A DNA stretch of 20,808 bases from JBAZTO01 sp041661865 (GCA_041661865.1 JBAZTO010000062.1:1-20808); one strand, 5' to 3'; positions 8,099 to 14,722 are shown, counted from the first letter of the stretch. Notes: generated from the letters alone by a model not told the origin. Made by a program: numbers and translations.

Positions 8099-8152
8099 GG
8101 ACGGCCAGGTAATGCCGAGCGTTTTTCGCTCGAAGATCGAAAGGTAAAGAAA

Positions 8153-8569
8153 ATGTCCGACATCACGCCGCCGGCCCAGCCGACGCCCCCTGCTCCCGAA
8201 AACCAGCCCGCCCCCGCTGCCCCCGCCGGCAAGGGGATCATCACCTACGACGATTTCGCCAAGATCGACCTGCGGGTGGCCAAGGTTCTGGAAGTTCGCG
8301 AGCATCCCAACGCCGACAAGCTGCTGTGCCTGACGGTGGACCTGGGGACCGAGCAGCGTCAGATCCTGGCCGGCATCCGCGGCCACTACACGCCCGAATC
8401 GCTGATCGGCAAGCAGATCGTCGTGGTGGCCAACCTCGCCCCGCGGAAGATGCGAGGCATGGAGTCCAACGGCATGCTGCTGGCCGCCTCGGCTGAGGAA
8501 GGCGGGCAGACCCGCGTCGTCGTCCTGACCACCGACACAGCCGTCCCGCCAGGCTCGGGCGTGAAGTAG
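8153..8569 (+). CDS. Free-standing tRNA-binding OB-fold protein (MetRS C-terminal-like)
   Basis: The 138-residue product starts at ATG 8153, eight bases after AAAGG; the longer in-frame reading lacks a ribosome site. Residues 1-25 are a Pro/Ala-rich disordered lead. The rest is the EMAP-II/Arc1p-type OB fold: DFAKIDLRVAKVLEVREHPNADKL, then ILAGIRGHYTPESLIGKQIVVVANLAPRKMRGMESNGMLLAA. This is the domain attached to the C-terminus of many methionyl-tRNA synthetases, where it dimerises and grips tRNA. Here it stands alone, as in organisms with a separate beta subunit. It may pair with a MetRS encoded elsewhere. It is convergent with the CPBP protease gene. Confidence 0.85.
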   Translation: MSDITPPAQPTPPAPENQPAPAAPAGKGIITYDDFAKIDLRVAKVLEVREHPNADKLLCLTVDLGTEQRQILAGIRGHYTPESLIGKQIVVVANLAPRKMRGMESNGMLLAASAEEGGQTRVVVLTTDTAVPPGSGVK

Positions 8570-8582
8570 CGGGAAGGTCGTA

Positions 8583-8633
8583 GGTCGGTCGCCGGAACAC
8601 ACGGCTGCAAACACCGCAGCCGTGGCACCGACC
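8583..8633. repeat. Family B structured repeat, copy B1
   Basis: An outer stem, GGTCGGT (8583-8589) with ACCGACC (8627-8633), encloses an inner hairpin: CACGGCTGC (8600-8608), loop AAACACC, GCAGCCGTG (8616-8624). It lies in the 74-bp gap between two convergent genes. On the minus strand the loop reads GGTGTTT, matching the other family B copies. Confidence 0.65.
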
Positions 8634-8643
8634 GTGGCTGTAC

Positions 8644-9459
8644 TCAGCGGCCACATGGTCGCAGACGCCGCGACCACGCCACCGGCCACCAGCCTGCTCC
8701 AGGCCAAAGCAGCAAACCCGCGAACAAGAGCAGGCAGCCCCCGAAGAACGCCACGAGAGTTGTGCCCATCGCGAACCGCGGCCCTGCGAGCGTGACCATG
8801 GTGCTCGCGATATCCATGACGGCGTGAACAATGGCCAGGCAGAGGATAGGGGCTCCACGGTACCTCGCAGCCGCAAAACACAGTCCCACCGGGATCGTCA
8901 TCAGCATTATTTCGGGGCCCCGGCCGGGGACGCCGGGAGCACAGTGCATCAGGCCGAACAGGATGCTTCCGAGAATCACCGACGGCAGGAAACGGTTTCG
9001 GAACAGGGCAAACCATATCCCCCGAAACCACAGTTCTTCCGGCAGGCCCACGGAGAACAAGAAGAATACGACCGCCCAGGCCCATGTGGCCACGCCAGAC
9101 GGAAGCGAGTCACTTGTCCGCATCAGGATGAACTGAAGGGCTGCCAAGCCCGCCAGCAGCACACCGGCCCATCTCCACCCCCGGAAGCTGAACAATCCGT
9201 AGGTGCGACGGAAGTATTTCGCCCACACGGTCACACCGGCCAGCAGGATGATAATCCCCGCTGCCATCCCCGCCCATCGCAACTGCGGAGGAATCAGCCC
9301 GGCGGCACGGGCGCACTGAAAAGTCGGGAATGTCAGCATCATCAGGGTGAAGGCAATTGCCACTGCCACTTTCTGCCTGGGGGCAAGTTGCGGCTGAACC
9401 CCGGGCGCACTGACCTGTTCCGTGTTCGTTGGTGCTTCCGCCTGTAGTTGACCGGTCAT
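8644..9459 (-). CDS. CPBP-family intramembrane metalloprotease
   Basis: This 271-residue membrane protein carries the CPBP (CAAX protease/bacteriocin-processing, formerly Abi) motifs: EELWFRG with E141, E142 and R146; FGLMH with H172; and VHAVMD with H212 and D216. About seven hydrophobic segments can be seen (roughly 31-50, 62-80, 96-113, 122-139, 158-173, 183-198 and 228-253). The first 29 residues are polar and presumably cytosolic. Family members are glutamate-type membrane proteases that process prenylated or other peptides; the target here is unknown. ATG 9459 has AAGGGG seven bases upstream. The last residues (about 262-268, WSRRLRP) are encoded by a family B hairpin, so the natural C-terminus may have been changed by repeat insertion. 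Confidence 0.88.
   Translation of the reverse strand: MTGQLQAEAPTNTEQVSAPGVQPQLAPRQKVAVAIAFTLMMLTFPTFQCARAAGLIPPQLRWAGMAAGIIILLAGVTVWAKYFRRTYGLFSFRGWRWAGVLLAGLAALQFILMRTSDSLPSGVATWAWAVVFFLFSVGLPEELWFRGIWFALFRNRFLPSVILGSILFGLMHCAPGVPGRGPEIMLMTIPVGLCFAAARYRGAPILCLAIVHAVMDIASTMVTLAGPRFAMGTTLVAFFGGCLLLFAGLLLWPGAGWWPVAWSRRLRPCGR
8656..8676. repeat. Family B hairpin, copy B2, inside the CPBP gene 3' end
   Basis: TGGTCGC (8656-8662) and GCGACCA (8670-8676) pair perfectly around AGACGCC, which reads GGCGTCT on the minus strand. It encodes residues 262-268 of the CPBP protease. Confidence 0.6.
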
Positions 9460-9477
9460 TCAAGTACCCCTTGCATT

Positions 9478-9614
9478 TCAGGGAGGTGGAGTTCCAACTC
9501 CACCTCCTTTTCGTCCGTCCTGAACATCTTCGCGGCGGAGTGGGAACTCCGCCGCGCGTCTACGCGCGTCTGCGCCGGTGAACGATTCCGCGTGCAACAA
9601 GTTGCACGCCCTAC
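9478..9614 (+). repeat. Family A three-hairpin repeat, copy 1
   Basis: This 137-bp element matches 15844-15968 closely in the same orientation. Hairpin 1 (9482-9507) has 12-bp arms starting GGAGGTGGAGTT. Hairpin 2 (9534-9553) has arms GGCGGAGT and ACTCCGCC around GGGA. Hairpin 3 (9590-9609) has arms GCGTGCAAC and GTTGCACGC around AA. Both copies begin TCAGG and end GCCCTAC. Compared with copy 2 it carries about 12 extra bases between hairpins 2 and 3, apparently a short duplication of GCGCGTCT. It lies between lpxB and the CPBP gene. Confidence 0.8.
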
Positions 9615-9625
9615 CAACTTACTAG

Positions 9626-9646
9626 CCGCGAGCGCGAAGCGAGCGG
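9626..9646. repeat. Short hairpin with GAGCG-type loop (possible family E)
   Basis: CCGC (9626-9629) and GCGG (9643-9646) enclose GAGCGCGAAGCGA. The loop resembles those of the two hairpins near the right edge of the window. The stem is only 4 bp. Confidence 0.3.
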
Positions 9647-9669
9647 GAATCGGCACTCGATGACTCCGA

Positions 9670-9696
9670 CCGTGGTCGCAAACGCCGCGACCACGG
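9670..9696. repeat. Family B hairpin, copy B3
   Basis: CCGTGGTCGC (9670-9679) and GCGACCACGG (9687-9696) form a perfect 10-bp stem around AAACGCC (GGCGTTT on the minus strand). It lies about 37 bp after the lpxB stop codon on the minus strand. Confidence 0.7.
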
Positions 9697-9732
9697 CAGC
9701 CATTCGTGAGCTTTTGCCCTCTGCGTCCTCCG

Positions 9733-10905
9733 CTACCTCTGCGGCTCTTTAATCGCCGCCAGCACGAGTTGGGCGACGTTGTCGGAGGCGGTGGCGGGCG
9801 GGGCGACGCGGAGCAGGGCCGTCAGGTCGAGCAGTTCCTGACGCACCTGGAAAAGGTAGCCGTAGTCTTCCATCACCTCCAGCACAGCCGAGCGGAGTTG
9901 ACGCACGTTGCCGTGCCAGGGCATCAGTTCGGGGACCATCTCCCGCCCGGCCAGGATGTTGACCAGCGAGAAATATTTCGTGCCGACGGCCCAGCGGAAT
10001 CGGCCCAGGGTGCGGTTGAGCAAACCCAGCAGGCGCGAGGTGCGGTGGAAAATGACCATCGGCACGCCGAAGTGCGCGACCTCCAGCGTCACCGTGCCGC
10101 TCTTGGTGACGGCAAAGTGCGAATCGGCCAGCACCTCTCGCGTCCGGCCGACGGCGATGTCGAGGTCGGCCCCGTTGGCGGCCCCGCGAATCAGGTCGGC
10201 TGAGGCCTGCGTGTAGGCGGTGAAGGTGCAGTGTGACTTGGGCCATCGCCGCCGGATCAGGTCGGCCACCTTCAGCAGGGCCGGCATGTGCGCGCGAATC
10301 TCGCTCTTGCGGCTGCCCGGCACCATCGCCACGCGCCATTGGCCCAGGGCCCAGGCTCCGGCCAGGTCGGGCAGCGTCGCAGGCGAGACGCCTGTGGCGC
10401 CGTCAAACAGCGGATTGCCCACGAAACTGGCCCGCACGCCGCGGTCGCAAAGGTACCGCTCCTCGAAGGGCAGGATGCAGGCGACGTGATCGGTCAGGCG
10501 GGCAAGTTTCTTCACGCGCCACGGCGCCCACGCCCAGACCTGCGGGGCGATGTAGTAGACCACCGGAATGCCCAGTTCCTTGGCCGCCGCGCACAGGTGC
10601 CAGTTGAAGGCGGGCGAATCCACCGGCACCAGCACGTCGGGGCGAATCTCGGCCAGGACCTTCTTCGCCAGTCGCACCATGCGGAAGTAGTACGGCAGCT
10701 TGATGAACGGCCCCCCGAGCATGCTGGCGTGCGCCGTCAGGTCGGCCAGCACCTCGCATCCGGCGGCCGCCATTCGCGGACCGGCCACGCCGACGAAACG
10801 CGCGTCAGGCCGGCGCGCCGCAATGGCCGAGATCAGCCGCGAGGCATGCTCGTCGCCGCTGGCCTCCGCGGCTGACAGGAAGATCGTCATCGGTCGCTGG
10901 TTCAT
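9733..10905 (-). CDS. lpxB: Lipid-A-disaccharide synthase
   Basis: This 390-residue GT19 enzyme joins UDP-2,3-diacylglucosamine and lipid X to give the lipid A disaccharide at the inner membrane surface. Diagnostic segments are FLSAAEASGDEHA at the N-terminus, VGVAGPRMAAAGCEVL, VPVDSPAFNWHL, YYIAPQVWAWAPWRVKKL, MVPGSRKSEI, and TKSGTVTLEVAHFGVPMVIFHRTS. ATG 10905 is used; ATG 10890 (MTIFLS) is a possible alternative, and neither has a strong ribosome site. acpS ends 22 bp upstream on the same strand, so the two probably form an operon for envelope lipid synthesis. A variable stretch (GATGVSPAT, near 10375-10400) is encoded by DNA sharing 17 bases with an intergenic hairpin at 15809. Confidence 0.95.
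   Translation of the reverse strand: MNQRPMTIFLSAAEASGDEHASRLISAIAARRPDARFVGVAGPRMAAAGCEVLADLTAHASMLGGPFIKLPYYFRMVRLAKKVLAEIRPDVLVPVDSPAFNWHLCAAAKELGIPVVYYIAPQVWAWAPWRVKKLARLTDHVACILPFEERYLCDRGVRASFVGNPLFDGATGVSPATLPDLAGAWALGQWRVAMVPGSRKSEIRAHMPALLKVADLIRRRWPKSHCTFTAYTQASADLIRGAANGADLDIAVGRTREVLADSHFAVTKSGTVTLEVAHFGVPMVIFHRTSRLLGLLNRTLGRFRWAVGTKYFSLVNILAGREMVPELMPWHGNVRQLRSAVLEVMEDYGYLFQVRQELLDLTALLRVAPPATASDNVAQLVLAAIKEPQR
10380..10396 (-). repeat. Family C repeat core inside lpxB
   Basis: The reverse complement of 10380-10396 is identical to 15809-15825 (CACAGGCGTCTCGCCTG, 17 bases). The core is a 6-bp inverted repeat around a 3-nt loop. In lpxB it is read as part of DGATGVSPAT, in a region that is variable in the family. 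Confidence 0.5.
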
Positions 10906-10927
10906 GGACGCATTCCGCTCAGGCGAC

Positions 10928-11341
10928 CTAGTCGCCGATGCCCAACGCCCCGCCGGTGGACTCCTTCGAGCCGATGGCCGAGGCGATGGCGTGCGTGCTG
11001 ACGTGGCTGATGGAAACCTGGATGTTGGACAGCCCCAGTTCGTCGGCGATCTGGCGGCACCGCCCGGCCAGGGCCAGCCGCGGCTTGCCCGACGCGTCGT
11101 TGCGGACCTCGATGTCGGTCCAACTGATGCCGTTTCGCCAGCCGGTGCCCAGGACCTTCAGCAGCGCCTCCTTGGCTGCAAAACGCCCGGCCAGGTGCTC
11201 CAGCGCCCGCTTGCGGGTGCGGCAATACTCCTGCTCGTGCGGAGTGAAAACGCGGTCGAGGAACCTCTGCCCGTGGCGGTCGATGAGGGTCCGGAGGCGG
11301 GCACATTCCACCATGTCAATGCCATGCGCGATAACATTCAT
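10928..11341 (-). CDS. acpS: Holo-[acyl-carrier-protein] synthase
   Basis: This 137-residue enzyme transfers 4'-phosphopantetheine from CoA to a serine of acyl carrier protein. The magnesium ligands D9 (GIDMVE) and E58 (FAAKEALLK) are present. Other AcpS blocks are RVFTPHEQEYC and VSISHVSTHAIASAIG. The length is slightly above the usual 120-125 because of a Gly/Ser tail (SKESTGGALGIGD). lpxB follows 22 bp downstream on the same strand. The upstream side carries a short tandem repeat and a large structured repeat rather than an obvious promoter. Confidence 0.93.
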   Translation of the reverse strand: MNVIAHGIDMVECARLRTLIDRHGQRFLDRVFTPHEQEYCRTRKRALEHLAGRFAAKEALLKVLGTGWRNGISWTDIEVRNDASGKPRLALAGRCRQIADELGLSNIQVSISHVSTHAIASAIGSKESTGGALGIGD

Positions 11342-11356
11342 GCCCGCGATAATAGC

Positions 11357-11392
11357 GGGGAATGGGGAATAGGCAACAGGGAATAGGCAACG
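11357..11392. repeat. Short tandem repeat of GGGAATAGGCAAC
   Basis: A partial unit GGGGAAT (11357-11363) is followed by GGGGAATAGGCAACA (11364-11378) and GGGAATAGGCAACG (11379-11392). It lies 16 bp upstream of the acpS start codon, inside its likely leader. Confidence 0.55.
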
Positions 11393-11442
11393 GGAACAAC
11401 AAGCAGAGGCACTGGTGGTCCTTCACAGCAAACATTGTAAGT

Positions 11443-11516
11443 TGGTGCCGCCCCCAAGCGTCGTGTGCTTGGGGGTGTCCGCACGGCCAAGCAAACAACG
11501 CTTGACCGTGGCACCA
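11443..11516. repeat. Family B double-hairpin cloverleaf, copy B4
   Basis: Closing arms TGGTGC (11443-11448) and GCACCA (11511-11516) enclose two hairpins. The first is CCCCCAAGC (11451-11459), loop GTCGTGT, GCTTGGGGG (11467-11475). The second is CACGGCCAAGC (11482-11492), loop AAACAAC, GCTTGACCGTG (11500-11510), with one mismatch. The first hairpin has the family loop on the plus strand and the second has it on the minus strand, so the element is an inverted pair. Confidence 0.7.
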
Positions 11517-11540
11517 GCAAGATCCAGTTGTGAAAGACTG

Positions 11541-11810
11541 CTAGCCGTCGGTCGCGGCGGACTCGATGGCGGCCCGAATCTCCGGCGGCAGGAATCGCTC
11601 CTCAAGCTGTGGCCGCCCGCGCAAGGCCGACGCCGCCGCCACGATCTGGTCGGCCTGGCCGGCGGAGGCGTCCAGAATGAGGATTTCCTTCCCCTTGAGC
11701 CGCACCAGGGCCCCGCCCCGCTCGGAAGGGCCGGAAAGGGTCTTTCGCACCTCAATTCCCAGCGATCGGGCCAACTCCAGCAGTGCCGCCAGCATGTCAT
11801 CGGGTTCCAT
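11541..11810 (-). CDS. Small conserved protein of unknown function
   Basis: This 89-residue soluble protein begins MEPDDMLAALLELARSLGIEVRK. It has a compact alpha/beta look: an N-terminal helix, a strand with GGALVRLKGKEILILDASA, a second helix (QADQIVAAASALRG), and a short LEERFLPPEIRAAIE helix. It resembles short uncharacterised proteins I recall from several phyla that share the same order of segments (LGIEVR, GGG-V-LKG, L-D, then a phrase like E--FLPPEIR). The ATG at 11810 is preceded by AGGTGG at a usable distance. The reading frame is intact and the protein composition is natural, so it is probably real. It starts 111 bp from the oppositely oriented histidine kinase. No function is assigned. 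Confidence 0.65.
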   Translation of the reverse strand: MEPDDMLAALLELARSLGIEVRKTLSGPSERGGALVRLKGKEILILDASAGQADQIVAAASALRGRPQLEERFLPPEIRAAIESAATDG

Positions 11811-11921
11811 AGGCTGCCACCTGCCTCAAGTTATCGCCGCACCCTGCCGATTACACAAGAGGACACGTTGCGGTGGCGTTGCGTTTTTCGCCCTGCCTCC
11901 CAGAGGCAAGAAGGAATATCT

Positions 11922-12689
11922 GTGACCACTTTGACCAAGGCCAGATCGGAAAGTCAGCGTGAAAGGCTGGATCGCCTGACCGCCGAAGTGGCGGCCCTGA
12001 GGCAGCAGCTTCATGCCGCCCAGCGACTGGCGACCGTGGGCACCATGACCGCGATGGTCAGCCACGAACTCAACAATATCCTCACTCCGATCATCAGCTA
12101 CGCCCAACTGGCCCGCAAGAACCCGTCGCTGGCTGACAAGGCCATCGCGCGGGCCGCCGAGGGCGGGCAACGGGCCACCCGCATCTGCAAGGCCATCCTG
12201 GGCGTCTCGTCCGAGTCATCGGGCGAACTGACCGAAGAGAACGTCTCGGAACTGGTTGCCGAGATCCTCTCAGCCATGGCACGCGACCCCGCAAAAGATT
12301 CCATCACGCTCAACCTGCTCGTCCCGCCGGACCTGACCGTGCGCACCCGCCGGGCTGAGCTTCAGCAGGTGCTGCTGAACCTGGTGATCAACGCCCGCGA
12401 GTCGGTGCTGGCCAAGCCGCTGCCGCGTCAGATCGACATTGCCGCCTTCCGCGACGACGACCGCATCCACCTCACGGTGGCCGACAGCGGAGTGGGCATC
12501 GCCGAGGAGAACATGGAACACATTTTCCAGCCGTTCTTTACGACCAAGGACGGCGAGAACGGCGTCACCCGCGGCCACGGGCTGGGGCTGGCCTTCTGCC
12601 AGCAGGTCGTCTCGTCGCTGGATGGGGAAATCCTCGTCGAGAGCAAGCTGGGCGAAGGGGCCTGCTTTAGCGTCCGCCTGCCGCTCTAG
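11922..12689 (+). CDS. Soluble histidine kinase without a sensor domain
   Basis: This 255-residue kinase starts at GTG 11922 behind AAGGA; a longer upstream reading would overlap the opposite-strand gene and is rejected. Residues 8-34 look like a coiled coil. The H box is MVSHELNNILTPIISYAQLA with phospho-acceptor H48. The N box is LLNLVINARESV, G1 is DSGVGI, the F box is FQPFFTTKDG, and G2 is GHGLGLAFC. There is no membrane segment, PAS, GAF or receiver domain, so the input must come from a partner or via the coiled coil. No response regulator gene is adjacent, making it an orphan. The HELNN form is typical of NtrB-like kinases. Confidence 0.88.
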   Translation: MTTLTKARSESQRERLDRLTAEVAALRQQLHAAQRLATVGTMTAMVSHELNNILTPIISYAQLARKNPSLADKAIARAAEGGQRATRICKAILGVSSESSGELTEENVSELVAEILSAMARDPAKDSITLNLLVPPDLTVRTRRAELQQVLLNLVINARESVLAKPLPRQIDIAAFRDDDRIHLTVADSGVGIAEENMEHIFQPFFTTKDGENGVTRGHGLGLAFCQQVVSSLDGEILVESKLGEGACFSVRLPL

Positions 12690-12776
12690 AAAACGCCCTG
12701 TTCCACGCTGCTCGCCGCCGGCCGACTGGCCCGGCCTTTCGGTGTTTCCAAGTCCGATAAACCTGCATTGCGGCAG

Positions 12777-12805
12777 TTGACAGCCCCCTACCAAAATGAT
12801 AACGT
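12777..12805 (+). promoter_or_regulatory. Candidate promoter of the SH3-domain gene
   Basis: A perfect -35 TTGACA (12777-12782) is followed after 17 bp by TAACGT (12800-12805), a weak -10. It lies 55 bp before the start codon. The -35 is convincing and the -10 only partly so. Confidence 0.4.
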
Positions 12806-12860
12806 TCCCCTCAGCAGCACACACAATCCGGGAATGCTTCAACTTGGAAGGAGCATGACA

Positions 12861-14327
12861 ATGCAATTACGGATGATAACTCTGACTTGCGTTCTGGCGG
12901 TGTTCTCTCCGATGGTCTGGGGGCAGACAGCAGCCCCGACCACCCTTCCCGCGACCCTGCCGTCAGCCGGCGAGGCAGCCGTCGTTGCCCCGCCGGGAAG
13001 TTGGGTCGGCCTGCTCAACGGAAACAACGTCTACGTGCGGTCAGGCCCCGGCGAACAGGCCTACGTATGCAACCGCATCTCCGTGCCCGACAAGGTGACC
13101 GTCGTCGGCAAGACCGGTGACTGGCTGAAGATTCTCCCCCCCACCGGCTGCTTCAGCGTGGTCAGCAAGGCCTTCGTCCAGCTCGACCCCACCGGCAAGA
13201 TCGGCACGATGACCGGCGACAATGTGTTCTGCCGCGCCGCCGGCGACCTGCGATCCTCGCAGTTCTTCGCCGTCCAGCGGCGGCTCCGCAAGGGCGAGCA
13301 GGTCCAGATCCTGGGCGAAGTGGCGGAGTACTACAAGATCGCCCCGCCGTCTGATGTCTATTTCTTCATCTCTTCGCGCTACATCCATCCCGAGAGCGGC
13401 TCGATCCCGCCGGAGTTCGCTTCGGCCGAGGCTGCCCCCGAGATGGCCGCCAGCCAGCCGTCGCTGGCCGTGGTGCCTGAAATGCCCACGGCCTCGCCGA
13501 CCAACAAGGTCGTCTCCCTGCCGGGCGGTTCCAGCCAGGACAGTTTCGCCGAGGTGGAGAAGGCCTTCAAGGCCGAGTTCGCCAAGCCGCTGGAGCAGCG
13601 CGACCTCAAGGGTCTGCTGGTCAGGTACAGGATGCTGAATGTTGCCCCCAGCCTCAAACCGTATGTCGATGCGAGGGTGAATTTCATCCAGGGCCAGATC
13701 GCCGAAATGGGCGACCTGGGCCGGACGCAGGAATTGGCCAGGTCGCAGGCGGCCAGGCAGAAGGAATACGAAGCCCGCCGCGTCGAATTGCAGAAGACCA
13801 CCCCCGCCACGGAGCCGGCCCGGACCTTCGCGGCCAAGGGCGTGCTGGTCAAGAGTGACGTTTTCGCCGGCAGCGCCGCGTCCATCTCCAAGCGTTACAT
13901 GATCGTCGACCCGCAGACCAACATGGTCAATGCCTACATTCAGGGCGGCAACGGCGTGGACCTCGACGGCAGCGTGGGCATGAACGTCGGGGTTTTCGGC
14001 CAGCGGCACTTCGACCGCAACCTGCTGCGTTATGTCGTGGATCCCGAAGAACTCGTCATTCTGGGCGTGGGCGAGGGCCTCAAGAGCCCGCCCAAGCCGA
14101 CGGTCAAGATCCCCAAGCCGGTTCTTCCGCCCAAGACGGCCATCCCGCCCTCCCCGACGGAGGGCAAGCCCGTCTCGCCCCTGGAGGCCGCCGCCCAGGC
14201 GGAGTCGGCCGCTGAAACATCCGCGACCCCTGCCAGCGCCACCGCCACCATGCCGGCCGACGGCTTGCCCGTGGCGGGCGAAGAGGCAGCCCCGGCCGAT
14301 CAGGTCGACGAGAAGGAATACAAGTAG
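12861..14327 (+). CDS. Exported protein with two bacterial SH3 domains
   Basis: The 488-residue product is read from ATG 12861, seven bases after AAGGAG; an ATG two codons earlier is too close to that site. Residues 1-21 form a signal peptide (MQLRMITLTCVLAVFSPMVWG). Two SH3b-like units follow: about 47-105 (WVGLLNGNNVYVRSGPGE... VTVVGKTGDWLKI) and about 112-178 (GDNVFCRAAGD... VQILGEVAEYYKI... FFISSRYIHPES). A central helical stretch and a domain around GVLVKSDVFAGS... LRYVVDPEELVILG come next. The tail is rich in Pro and Ala. SH3b domains usually bind cell-wall peptides or protein ligands in the periplasm, so an envelope role is likely. The tail ends DEKEYK. It has its own terminator. Confidence 0.82.
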   Translation: MQLRMITLTCVLAVFSPMVWGQTAAPTTLPATLPSAGEAAVVAPPGSWVGLLNGNNVYVRSGPGEQAYVCNRISVPDKVTVVGKTGDWLKILPPTGCFSVVSKAFVQLDPTGKIGTMTGDNVFCRAAGDLRSSQFFAVQRRLRKGEQVQILGEVAEYYKIAPPSDVYFFISSRYIHPESGSIPPEFASAEAAPEMAASQPSLAVVPEMPTASPTNKVVSLPGGSSQDSFAEVEKAFKAEFAKPLEQRDLKGLLVRYRMLNVAPSLKPYVDARVNFIQGQIAEMGDLGRTQELARSQAARQKEYEARRVELQKTTPATEPARTFAAKGVLVKSDVFAGSAASISKRYMIVDPQTNMVNAYIQGGNGVDLDGSVGMNVGVFGQRHFDRNLLRYVVDPEELVILGVGEGLKSPPKPTVKIPKPVLPPKTAIPPSPTEGKPVSPLEAAAQAESAAETSATPASATATMPADGLPVAGEEAAPADQVDEKEYK

Positions 14328-14375
14328 CCCCGCTGGCCGGCGGGTTGCGAAATCCTCCGGCCCAAGCCTTTCGAT

Positions 14376-14423
14376 AAAAAAAGAACCGGACAGGCCTGAT
14401 TATCTCAGACCTGCCCGGTTTTT
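14376..14423. terminator. Bidirectional terminator between the SH3 gene and tRNA-Leu
   Basis: A long stem pairs AACCGG with CCGGTT, CAGG with CCTG and CTGA with TCAG, with two mismatches and a TTATC loop (14384-14420). T residues follow on the plus strand (14419-14423), and a run of seven A precedes it (14376-14382), giving a U tract for minus-strand transcripts. It can end both converging transcripts. Confidence 0.85.
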
Positions 14424-14433
14424 AACATCTTAC

Positions 14434-14517
14434 TGCGGCCGAAAGGAGTTGAACCTTCACGTCCATAAGGACACAGGCACCTGAAGCCTGCGCGTCTGCC
14501 AATTCCGCCACGGCCGC
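14434..14517 (-). tRNA. tRNA-Leu, anticodon CAG
   Basis: The 84-nt gene folds as a class II tRNA. The acceptor stem is GCGGCCG with CGGCCGC and discriminator A. The anticodon arm is CAGGC, loop TTCAGGT, GCCTG, giving anticodon CAG (reads CTG). There is a long variable arm, and the T arm is GAAGG-TTCAACT-CCTTT. The 3' CCA is not encoded. CTG is an expected major leucine codon in a GC-rich genome. Confidence 0.93.
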
Positions 14518-14553
14518 ATCTTCGGGGGCCTTGCGGGCCACCCAAGTCGGACC

Positions 14554-14581
14554 ACTGTAGCATCCCGGAATCAATTGTCAA
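14554..14581 (-). promoter_or_regulatory. Promoter of tRNA-Leu
   Basis: On the minus strand, TTGACA (14581-14576) and TACAGT (14559-14554) are separated by 16 bp. The -35 is perfect and the -10 matches four of six bases. The start would lie about 30 nt before the tRNA. Confidence 0.55.
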
Positions 14582-14722
14582 CCCCCTGAATCAGAACATT
14601 CTAGGGAGCCCGCCGGAAGTCTTTGCCCCTCCAGGGCCAATCCTGCCTTGCGTCGGCGAAGACGACGGCTGCGGGCATCTAAAATCTGTGTTTGACTGGG
14701 TCTGAAACTCGCCCGGCCACGC

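Noticed and set aside
7856..9085. A 409-codon minus-strand frame spanning several genes
   Set aside because: It covers parts of the tRNA-binding protein gene (antisense) and the CPBP gene in a wrong frame, and crosses repeats and gene-free sequence.
9478..9696. CRISPR array
   Set aside because: The palindromes differ from each other and are not regularly spaced direct repeats, and no cas gene is present.
11443..11516. A degenerate tRNA gene
   Set aside because: The cloverleaf outline is suggestive, but the element has only two inner hairpins, no T-loop sequence and no D-arm features.
11415..11921. N-terminal extension of the histidine kinase
   Set aside because: The extension runs through repeat B4 and opposite the small conserved gene, and its translation looks random. 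GTG 11922 has a good ribosome site.
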